From positions 1 through 24,294 of the forward strand of contig JBFWIW010000045.1 of assembly GCA_050253535.1 (NCBI GenBank): 24,294 nucleotides of DNA, written 5' to 3'. The stretch is from JBFWIW01 sp050253535. GTDB lineage: Bacteria > Bacillota > Clostridia > Oscillospirales > Oscillospiraceae. The notes below the pieces were generated by a model. It saw only the letters and a list, made by a program, of their open reading frames with translations. It had not been told where the DNA came from and made no database searches. Position 1 is the first letter of the stretch. Each line of letters starts with the position of its first letter. Positions 7,601-13,328 of this stretch are shown in pieces. The position numbers and the translations under genes are program-made.

Positions 7601-8801
7601 CGAGACAACCACAGAAAATGGACAAACCAAAACGACGATCACCGTTGACACGGATAAACTTGAGGATATACTGGATTCTGAAGACGATGGAACAACTGTC
7701 ACCATCCCAATTACTGATGATACCGATTCTGCTTCCGGAGTTCTTACCGGACAGATGGTCAAGAACATGGAAGAAAAAGAATCGATTTTAGAGATGCAAA
7801 CAAGCTCTGCGACGTATACCCTTCCTGCGTCTGAAATTGACATTGAGGCGGTATCGGAACAGTTCGGAGAGAATATCGACCTTTCTGATATTGGAGTGGA
7901 AATCACAATTGCTGAACCATCAGCTGATACAGTTGAAATCGTTGAAAATGCTTCGGAGAACGGCGGTTTTTCCATCATGGTGCAGGCGGTTGAATTTACG
8001 GTGACATGTACTTATGACGGGGAAACGGTTGAAGTTGAAGGCTATACTGCTTATGTCGAACGAAGCATAGCAATTCCGGACGGAGTAGATCATACAAAAA
8101 TCACCACTGCAGTTATTGTTAATCCCGATGGCACAGTACGTCATGTGCCCACAGAAATCGTGGAAATAGATGGTGTTTATTATGCGGTTATCAACAGTCT
8201 GACAAACAGCGTTTATACGCTCATTAATAATCCTGTCGAATTTTCGGACGCAGCAGAACATTGGGCGCAGGACGCAATCAACGACATGGGCTCAAGAATG
8301 GTCATTAACGGCGACGAAAATGGCAATTACAATCCCGACAATGACATAACCCGCGCGGAATTTGCGGCAATTGTCGTTCGTGCGCTTGGGCTGGCGGAAG
8401 GAATAGGCGGAAATACCTTCAGCGATATTTCCGACGAAGACTGGTACTGCGGATATATTGAAACAGCATCGGCCTATGGTATCATCGTTGGATACACAGA
8501 TGGGACCTTTGGTCCAAATGATAAAATTAGCCGTGAGCAGGCAATGACAGTCGTCGCGAAGGCTATGAAAATAACAAAGCTGGAGTCCGGACTTTCAGAT
8601 GGCGATATCACCACACTGCTTGGAAACTATACAGATGCCGCCAACGTTTCGGAATATGCGAAGGAAAGCGCGGCTGTTTGTATAGAAACAGGAATCATTT
8701 CCGGTAAAGGAAACGAAAACCTGGCGCCAAAGGACAACATGACACGTGCCGAAGTTGCGGTTATTGTGCAGCGGCTGTTGCAAAAATCGGGATTGATCTG
8801 A
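4656..8801 (+). CDS. Exported surface protein with GLUG repeats, tandem Ig-like repeats and three SLH domains
   Basis: This 1381-residue protein has a Sec signal peptide (KRK, hydrophobic core, cleavage near ASA-AE at about 28). About ten GLUG-type repeats follow at residues 148-420, recognisable by the recurring VGGIVG and NCYN.G.I cores, and probably form a beta-solenoid. A linker leads to a duplicated 193-residue unit (568-760 and 761-953), each with an SYQW...YLRV Ig-like half and a YTITLS..GNTGTD half. A Ser-rich spacer (about 955-985) and an unassigned beta-rich region precede three SLH domains at about 1196-1240, 1252-1306 and 1324-1377, which should anchor it to pyruvylated secondary wall polymer. 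No enzyme domain is seen; adhesion is the likely role. AAAGAGG precedes ATG 4656. Confidence 0.93.
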   Translation: MKRKLFITVLALCLLISLLPAMRMSASAAETWTYPQSDAPAEFTLGVDGTTDNAGTESNPYAISSAQDLVNFSYLVNHGSNYSGKYLALTADIVFIDDVLAADGSLNIGKSYRSCGTIGEDYSFKGNFDGQGHTISGIYININAYDYRGLFGQVENATIKNLGVIDSYIIGRDYVGGIVGYAYNSTIENCYNSGSISGTNSVGGIVGYARNSTAKNCYNSGRISGNNYVGGIVGRIINVKVNNCHNDGSISADSTVGGIVGQDFAVTGSDSLISNCYNTGTVNAVSYPGGIVGDLYVKVSNCYNTRTITASSYSAGGISGMCASNSTITACYNIGSVIASSYRVGGIAGFSSGVIELSHNCGKISSNGSEVGGITGDQSGSGTVQYCYNTGSVTGSYSVGGIVGDAGSSITVTSCYYDNQMCTSAYGIGSTSSSAGAEGKSTSAMVGANLEDSTAETSWVSTYWAFSEDDLYPRLKNMDDSDAAILSASPISLASGDKVNSVTADFTFSTVNGVEWASDNDAISIPEDSTTAGVTRGSSSDTEVILTATLGSLSRGVSLTVAHMVISGTPTIAVTGGYGDDSDQIKIGATLTATANTTPSTNLSYQWQVSSNGSDGWTDATGTGNNTVEYTVSSADVEKYLRVAVTSSDSTGMVYSAASAQVPYTITLSQSGNTGTDTVSLSDSSSVSTVYAAGGSVTIYYTLDGSGTKSNTLSYSGGSITQVTTSGTSCSSYTVSSSNAASGVIAIAAVFAHTDYGDIYGTPTITVTNGYGDSSDKIMIGATLTAMPNTTPDTSLSYQWEVSENSSAGWTNAAGTGNNTAAYTVAAEDAAKYLRVKVTSSLATSAACSTASAQVPYTITLSESGNTGTDAISFSDSSSVSTVYAIGSPVTIYYTLDDSGTKSNTLTYSGGTITQVTTSGTSSSSYTVSSGDASDGVIEITATFKHTNSSSGRGSSSSSTKTAPSSSVPVIVNGKSQTAGTSETTTENGQTKTTITVDTDKLEDILDSEDDGTTVTIPITDDTDSASGVLTGQMVKNMEEKESILEMQTSSATYTLPASEIDIEAVSEQFGENIDLSDIGVEITIAEPSADTVEIVENASENGGFSIMVQAVEFTVTCTYDGETVEVEGYTAYVERSIAIPDGVDHTKITTAVIVNPDGTVRHVPTEIVEIDGVYYAVINSLTNSVYTLINNPVEFSDAAEHWAQDAINDMGSRMVINGDENGNYNPDNDITRAEFAAIVVRALGLAEGIGGNTFSDISDEDWYCGYIETASAYGIIVGYTDGTFGPNDKISREQAMTVVAKAMKITKLESGLSDGDITTLLGNYTDAANVSEYAKESAAVCIETGIISGKGNENLAPKDNMTRAEVAVIVQRLLQKSGLI
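6357..7514 (+). repeat. Tandem 579-bp direct repeat within the surface-protein gene
   Basis: Two consecutive in-frame copies (6357-6935 and 6936-7514) encode 193 residues each. Identity is high, especially in the second half, where long stretches differ only at scattered bases (around 6630-6660 versus 7209-7239). The copies are substrates for recombination that could change the protein's length. Confidence 0.85.
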
Positions 8802-9151
8802 CGAATCATATCTGTTAAATTAATTAACCTATGCTCAGAGGACAGCGTGCACATAGGTTAATATCTTCTGGGCGTACCTCCCATTTACACATTCCAATAA
8901 AATGATTCATATTCAGATCGCTAAATACCATCTTAACAGATAATAATGAGTTCAAATCCAATGTTTTTACAACTGAAAAACAAAGATATCGATTTCGATA
9001 ATAAAACACACATAATCTACAATAATGGAAACAACAGGTCCCGCCTAATTGCAAGGCGGGACCTGGCTTTAATGCATCTTAATTAATGATTATGGTATAA
9101 AAAGCATAATGAATATGATATAATTAACCAAAAATAATCGAGAATTGAAAG
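8802..9151. other. Gene-free stretch with two hairpins
   Basis: No convincing gene is present. ATTAACCTATG (8823-8833) and CATAGGTTAAT (8852-8862) form an 11-bp stem just behind the surface-protein stop. CAGGTCCCGCCT (9035-9046) and AGGCGGGACCTG (9054-9065) form a 12-bp stem with a 7-base loop followed by GGCTTT, a likely terminator. The roughly 170 bases between them are AT-rich and give no recognisable protein on either strand. Confidence 0.6.
9035..9070 (+). terminator. Probable terminator upstream of the sensor fragment
   Basis: A perfect 12-bp G+C-rich stem (9035-9046 / 9054-9065) with loop AATTGCA is followed by a short T run, GGCTTT. The T-tract is weak, so this could also be a processed 3' end. 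Confidence 0.5.
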
Positions 9152-9385
9152 GTGACAACAATAATTATTGAGTTAAAACCAGCCGGTTATTTACATTTCC
9201 TATATTATTTAGGCATTTTATTGGGGGCAATAGTTCTCAACATCAATAAGATCATCGCACGCGATATCATCACTGTAAACAGGGAAAACAAGCAGTTAAC
9301 GGAATCGCTGCAGATAAAAACCAGCGAGCTTGAAACCGCCTTGGAAAAGATCCCGTGCCGCTATGCAGGCCGTTTCAGTGAATAG
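9152..9385 (+). pseudogene. Probable truncated membrane sensor protein (TM plus coiled coil)
   Basis: The 77-residue frame holds one or two hydrophobic stretches (about residues 13-32, FLYYLGILLGAIVL), a basic/charged hinge and a heptad-rich segment (NRENKQLTESLQIKTSELETALEK). This is how membrane histidine kinases and GGDEF sensors look just before their signalling domain, but the protein stops there at TAG with no kinase or cyclase. The start is poor: GTG 9152 overlaps the only Shine-Dalgarno-like AAAGG. I read it as the remnant of a longer sensor; a genuine small membrane protein is possible. Confidence 0.4.
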
Positions 9386-9407
9386 TGAATAATATGTTAG
9401 AATAATA

Positions 9408-9436
9408 TTGCAATTTTCCATAGTATATGTTATAAT
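9408..9436 (+). promoter_or_regulatory. Sigma-A promoter of the riboswitch operon
   Basis: TTGCAA (9408-9413) and TATAAT (9431-9436) are separated by exactly 17 bases. Transcription would begin near 9443, just before the riboswitch aptamer. Confidence 0.8.
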
Positions 9437-9445
9437 ATGGAAAAT

Positions 9446-9536
9446 TTCTTTGAAAATAGTAAACTTACTGAAAAGTAAGGACACAAAGCTACGGGTCTAA
9501 GATAATTATTATTATGATCGCCGGGCCGCCGAAAAG
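9446..9536 (+). ncRNA. GEMM / cyclic-di-GMP-I class riboswitch aptamer, A20 variant
   Basis: The DNA aligns without gaps to the 5' half of the V. cholerae Vc2 aptamer. It has G14 (9452), AAAC (9461-9464), a 6-bp P1b stem CTTACT/AGTAAG capped by a GAAA tetraloop, then GACACAAAGCTACGGGTCTAA with the invariant AAAG and the tetraloop-receptor segment. The 3' half, GATCGCCGGGCCGCCG, supplies C92 and C93 (9529-9530). The base pair equivalent to C22-G45 is T-A here, a compensatory change that fixes the register. In that register position 20, which contacts one guanine of c-di-GMP in Vc2, is A (9458). The RNA senses a cyclic dinucleotide and controls the following operon. Ligand identity is not decided by sequence alone. 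Confidence 0.9.
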
Positions 9537-9537
9537 T

Positions 9538-9582
9538 TTACAGAAAACTGTAACTGTATGCTATGGCATACAGTTTTCTTAT
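9538..9582 (+). promoter_or_regulatory. Riboswitch expression platform with competing hairpins
   Basis: AACTGTATGC (9552-9561) and GCATACAGTT (9566-9575) form a 10-bp stem with a TATG loop followed by TTCTTAT, a terminator with a modest T-tract. The upstream GAAAACTGTA (9543-9552) can pair with TACAGTTTTC (9569-9578), which includes most of the same right arm. TTACAG/CTGTAA (9538-9543 / 9548-9553) is a third small hairpin that sequesters that arm. The choices are mutually exclusive, as expected for a transcriptional switch. The sign (ON or OFF with ligand) cannot be read from the sequence. Confidence 0.65.
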
Positions 9583-9666
9583 ATTGGAGGAGCGACCAAC
9601 ATTCTTGATCAGGTATGTATTGATAGAAAAACTATAAGTACAAATATGATGGGGGTAGTGGCAAAT

Positions 9667-10758
9667 ATGAATTATGAGCAGATGCCAATAGATCACGATG
9701 ATGAACCGTCGGAAGCGAATAGCAATGATAATATCTGCAAGGCCTGCAGGCAAGCAATAATAGACCGATCTGAAAACCCCAATTCCATACTGTGCCCTTC
9801 TTGTCGCGAAAAAATGATTCGCTATCCTATTCCAAGAGTTTTTGTCCTTTTTTCAATAATTATTTTGATTATCATAGGCGCCGCTTTTTATAACTTTCCA
9901 AAAGTCCTCGGCAGTTTCAAGATATACGAAAATTCGCTGGTGCAGGCTCAAAACGGTGAAATCGTCGATGCTCTGAATAACCTGATGACGGTCGTCGAAG
10001 AATACCCCGACTCGACACCTGTTGCTGTACGCATGACCGATCTGTCAATGAACGCCGGGTATTACGATGCCGCGGCGTATGTCATGAACACCTATCTGTA
10101 CGGTAAAAAAATGGACGATGTTATCATCGACAGGCTGGATAGATACGTAGAAAGACTGGATAAATACTATACCTCCTGCGATGCCATTGAAGAAATGGAA
10201 ACCGAACTAGGTACCAAACCAACGCAGGAAGAGATGATAAAAGACCGGTACGATTACATCAAAGAATTACTCAATGATCCAAATCAGGATAAAGCAATAC
10301 TCTATTTTTACCTTTCCTCTTATTCGCAGGATATGGATGAAATGCAAAGCAATCTGGAGAAATGCATTAATGAGGATAAAGCTTTTTTAATGGCGAAGGT
10401 TTATCTGGCAAATCTCTTGCGGCGGGGAAAAGATTTTATAAACGCTGAAAAATATTTAAATGAAGTTTTAGATGCGGATAAGGTTAACAGCGGAGCATTA
10501 CGCGGTCTGGCGATTATCCGCCTGTTGGAAAGAAACGACGAAGAGGGCTTGAACCTGGCTTACAGCGCTTATACGAATAATCCTGAAGAGCCATATGCGT
10601 GGGAGACTTATATTATCGCGCTGAATGAAAATAAAATGATCAGCGAAGTCAATGCGCAGATTAAGGCGTATCAGGCGGAGGGCAGCAGTCTGGATGAAGA
10701 TACCGCCGCTTATCTGAGCGGCAAGTTATCTCTTTACGATTATTATATTGATGAATAG
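9667..10758 (+). CDS. Zinc-ribbon, single-TM, TPR-repeat membrane protein
   Basis: With the start at ATG 9667 the protein has 363 residues. Cys24-x2-Cys27 and Cys43-x2-Cys46 make an N-terminal zinc ribbon. A hydrophobic segment at about 57-78 crosses the membrane once, and the rest is helical with TPR-like pairs (for example AKVYLANLLRRGKDFINAEKYLNEVL), probably extracytoplasmic. GGGGG at 9651-9655 is spaced 10 bases before ATG 9667; the in-frame ATGs at 9646 and 9649 are alternatives, and the frame's opening to 9514 is unusable because it runs through the riboswitch. A strong unused GGAGG stands at 9586-9590. The gene is followed after 12 bases by the M50-like protease gene, so both are under riboswitch control. 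The function is unknown; a scaffold or substrate receptor for the protease is inferred. Confidence 0.85.
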   Translation: MNYEQMPIDHDDEPSEANSNDNICKACRQAIIDRSENPNSILCPSCREKMIRYPIPRVFVLFSIIILIIIGAAFYNFPKVLGSFKIYENSLVQAQNGEIVDALNNLMTVVEEYPDSTPVAVRMTDLSMNAGYYDAAAYVMNTYLYGKKMDDVIIDRLDRYVERLDKYYTSCDAIEEMETELGTKPTQEEMIKDRYDYIKELLNDPNQDKAILYFYLSSYSQDMDEMQSNLEKCINEDKAFLMAKVYLANLLRRGKDFINAEKYLNEVLDADKVNSGALRGLAIIRLLERNDEEGLNLAYSAYTNNPEEPYAWETYIIALNENKMISEVNAQIKAYQAEGSSLDEDTAAYLSGKLSLYDYYIDE

Positions 10759-10770
10759 GAGGGCTGAATA

Positions 10771-11307
10771 ATGCTGATTCCGGGTATTCTAATTTCCTCG
10801 ATAACCTTTCCTGGCGTTATTGTTCATGAACTAGCCCATCAGATATTTTGCCGCATTATGCGTGTTCCGGTATATCAAGTGAAATATTTTCAATTTGCCA
10901 ACCCCTGCGGCTATGTTGTACACGAAAAAACCGAAAACCCTTTTAAAAACTTTGTGATAGCCATTGGTCCTTTTTTGATCAACACAGTCATCGGAATGAT
11001 CATCATAGCGCCGGCGGCTATCGAACTGATTGTGTTTAAGGACTATTCCAATCCATTGAATTTATTGTTGGGTTGGCTAGGTTTTTCAATTCTGATGAAT
11101 GCGTTTCCAAGCGTCGGTGATGCCGAAACGCTGGTAAGCGGTATATTGAAAAACAAGCGCGTCAATATCGTCATGAGAGTGCTTACAGCGCCGGTCATCG
11201 GACTCATCTATATAGGCGCTCTCGGCTCGGTTGTGTGGCTGGATTTCATTTATGCCTTATTGATTGCAATGGTTATTCCCAATTTATTATTGTTATTGAC
11301 AAAATGA
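10771..11307 (+). CDS. M50-like intramembrane zinc metalloprotease homologue
   Basis: This 178-residue polytopic protein carries the zincin motif HELAH (residues 19-23) within its first hydrophobic segment, and FPSVGDAETL with Asp117 placed where site-2-protease-type enzymes have their third metal ligand. Four or so membrane segments are visible. It resembles small M50-related 'metalloprotease family' proteins, without a PDZ domain. Zn ligands would be His19, His23 and Asp117, with Glu20 catalytic. GGAGG lies just before ATG 10771, 12 bases behind the zinc-ribbon/TPR gene, so the two form an operon behind the GEMM riboswitch. Cleavage of a membrane protein is the expected activity; no substrate is evident. 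Confidence 0.8.
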   Translation: MLIPGILISSITFPGVIVHELAHQIFCRIMRVPVYQVKYFQFANPCGYVVHEKTENPFKNFVIAIGPFLINTVIGMIIIAPAAIELIVFKDYSNPLNLLLGWLGFSILMNAFPSVGDAETLVSGILKNKRVNIVMRVLTAPVIGLIYIGALGSVVWLDFIYALLIAMVIPNLLLLLTK

Positions 11308-11311
11308 TTAC

Positions 11312-11342
11312 AGCGACAGATGCGGCCATTGTCAATGTTTTT
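11312..11342 (+). terminator. Weak terminator behind the protease gene
   Basis: GACAGATG and CATTGTC pair with one bulged G around the loop CGGC (about 11315-11334), followed by AATGTTTTTT. The stem is short, but the T-tract is good. Confidence 0.45.
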
Positions 11343-11445
11343 TCGAAAATTCGAATTTACAGTCTCCGGCTAAATGATGCCAGACGGTAATAATAACATC
11401 CTAGGCCGTTGACTCAATATATTTTAATTGCTTTTTTTATTGACA

Positions 11446-11496
11446 TAAAAAGGCCTCCTATCGTATTTCGCTCTACGATGGAAGGCCCTTTTCCTT
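11446..11496. terminator. Bidirectional terminator between convergent genes
   Basis: AAAAGGCCTCCTATCGTA and its near-complement TACGATGGAAGGCCCTTTT form a long stem with one mismatch and a wobble. Read on the minus strand, the stem is followed by a T run (TTTTTATG), serving the disulfide-reductase gene. On the plus strand it is followed by TTTTCC, serving the protease operon. A further 7-bp inverted repeat CTACAGG/CCTGTAG lies at 11509-11539. Confidence 0.75.
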
Positions 11497-11586
11497 CAAT
11501 GCCCTTTTCTACAGGTTTACAGCAGATATAGCCCTGTAGGTCTTTGTTGTCGTTTAACTGGTCAATAGCTTACATTTGTAATAGAA

Positions 11587-13077
11587 TCAATTCCAGTCGA
11601 TATTTTCAAACGCCCAGGCGGTAAGCTCGCTCAATGAGGGGTGGATGACCATTGAATTGAGAATAGGCGCATAGGTACCAAGCGGCGGGCACATTACGCG
11701 CAATTCGTCGATTTCGGTCCGAACGCTGGATTTTCGGATCTGGCCGGGGCATATTAGCCCGGCGTTCATCAGGTAGACAAACGGCTGCAGCAGAATGGCG
11801 GCATCCGGTCCGACTATGTGGACACCCAGTATTTTCTTGTCATCGCCCACAATCATTTTGACAAAGCCGTCGTCGTCATAGCGTTTTGAATATCCCATCT
11901 TGATGCCGCCGATAACGTCGGAATAATGATTTTTCGCAACGTGGCAGGCAATGCCGGCCGCTTTTGCCTCCCGCTCCGTTATGCCGACATGAGCGACCTG
12001 CGGATGGGTAAAAATAGCCCACGGAACGGCATTGTAGCATGCTCTCTTCCTGTTGTCCGGACTTTTTAAGAGGTTGTGGGTAAGTATCTCGGCTTCATAA
12101 TTCGCCTTGTGCCGGAACTGATATTTGCCGTTAATATCCCCGATAGCCCAGATGTTCTTCCGGGACGTTTCAAGGTATTCATTCGTTATGATCCAGCCCT
12201 TGGCGTCGGTTTCGACATTTGCCCTTTCGAGCTTCAAAGCCGTGCCGTTTGACCTGACGCCGGCGGAGACTAAAATTTCTTCTCCGCTCACCGAAAGAAG
12301 CTCATTCGTCGTTTTATCCTTAAAAGAAACCGTTTTCCTTCCGTCTTTGGACCCGGCTGACAGAACCTGAGCGTTCGTGAATACGTCAATCCCGTTTTGT
12401 TCAAACTGATGCCGCACAAAAAGACTAATTTCTTCCTCCTCGGTATTGAGGATACGCTCACCGCCCTGCAAAATTGTAACTTTGGTACCCATAGCCGAAA
12501 AGATATGGGCAAACTCCGCCCCTATGGGGCCGCCGCCGATTATGATCAGGCTTTTCCACGGCTTTTGGGGAAATTTGCCGCCAAAAAAGGTTTCCGAAAT
12601 CACATATCCGGCTTCCTCCAACCCCTCAATCGGCGGCACAAACGAGTGCGCCCCTGCGGCTATCACAAAACGGTCGGCCTCAAATTCCTCAGTATTTCCG
12701 TCGTAATCAGTAACGCTCATGGTTTTGGGACCGGTGAATTCGCCCGTTCCCCTGAATACTGTAAGCGTTTCAGTCTCCGTCAGGCGCGTTTCGATCTGCT
12801 CACTGTATTTAATCTGACGCCACATGCGCTCAGATATTCTGTCCCAGTCCGCATTAACTACGGGAACATCAACACCGACACGTTTTGCGTGCTGTGCTTC
12901 CCTGATAATATCGGCGGGATAAACAAGTATCTTGGAGGGAATGCAACCGCGGTTCAGACAGGTGCCTCCGAATTTTGACCGCTCAACGATCGCGCAGGTC
13001 ATTCCCGCTCCAAGCGCGGCTTCCGTAACCAACAGGCCGGCTCCGCTGCCAATGACGGCAATATCAAATTTCTTCAT
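11587..13077 (-). CDS. FAD-dependent pyridine nucleotide-disulfide oxidoreductase (dihydrolipoyl dehydrogenase/mercuric reductase-like)
   Basis: This 496-residue class I flavoprotein has the FAD-binding GSGAG (10-14), the redox-active pair in GGTCLNRGCIPSK (Cys40 and Cys45), the NAD(P)-binding IIGGGPIGAEFA, the second FAD motif IWAIGDING and a C-terminal dimerisation domain ending HPSLSEL, where the active-site His-Glu pair sits. It would transfer electrons between NAD(P)H and a disulfide substrate. No lipoyl-complex or mercury-resistance gene lies beside it, so the substrate is open. I chose ATG 13077 over the upstream ATG at 13098 because GGGGAG stands 7 bases before it and the FAD fold begins immediately. 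Confidence 0.9.
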   Translation of the reverse strand: MKKFDIAVIGSGAGLLVTEAALGAGMTCAIVERSKFGGTCLNRGCIPSKILVYPADIIREAQHAKRVGVDVPVVNADWDRISERMWRQIKYSEQIETRLTETETLTVFRGTGEFTGPKTMSVTDYDGNTEEFEADRFVIAAGAHSFVPPIEGLEEAGYVISETFFGGKFPQKPWKSLIIIGGGPIGAEFAHIFSAMGTKVTILQGGERILNTEEEEISLFVRHQFEQNGIDVFTNAQVLSAGSKDGRKTVSFKDKTTNELLSVSGEEILVSAGVRSNGTALKLERANVETDAKGWIITNEYLETSRKNIWAIGDINGKYQFRHKANYEAEILTHNLLKSPDNRKRACYNAVPWAIFTHPQVAHVGITEREAKAAGIACHVAKNHYSDVIGGIKMGYSKRYDDDGFVKMIVGDDKKILGVHIVGPDAAILLQPFVYLMNAGLICPGQIRKSSVRTEIDELRVMCPPLGTYAPILNSMVIHPSLSELTAWAFENIDWN

Positions 13078-13133
13078 AGTCCAACTCCCCCATATCATCT
13101 TAACGTCTTCTGAAAATGCCCGTTATCAAATAT

Positions 13134-13162
13134 AATTTACTATTTAATATCAAATTTGACAA
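13134..13162 (-). promoter_or_regulatory. Promoter candidate for the disulfide oxidoreductase
   Basis: On the minus strand TTGTCA (13162-13157) and TAAATT (13139-13134) are 17 bases apart, about 55 bases before the start codon. The -35 is good; the -10 matches four of six positions. Confidence 0.45.
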
Positions 13163-13290
13163 GCTTTTCATTGGTCATATCCAAACCACAACGCTTTTTC
13201 AATCACTACAACAAACCCGGCGGCTTAAATGCCCTGCATTGTCTGCTGGATAAATTTACTTATTATTAATTATTATTTAAAATACTGGAG

Positions 13291-13299
13291 TGATATAAT
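13291..13299 (+). promoter_or_regulatory. Extended -10 promoter of xfp
   Basis: TGA-TATAAT (13291-13299) is a perfect -10 with the TGn extension, 29 bases before the xfp start. No good -35 is present at 17 bases. AAAGGAGG follows at 13314-13321. Confidence 0.6.
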
Positions 13300-13328
13300 A
13301 AGTCTAACCTTTAAAAGGAGGTACGGCA

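Noticed and set aside
8944..8965. GTTCAAATCC resembling a tRNA T-loop
   Set aside because: The flanking bases do not form a T stem, and no acceptor or anticodon arm is present around it.
9514..9666. Longer reading of the zinc-ribbon/TPR protein starting at 9514
   Set aside because: It would begin inside the riboswitch aptamer and run through the expression platform; ATG 9667 has a better placed G-rich site and begins right before the zinc ribbon.
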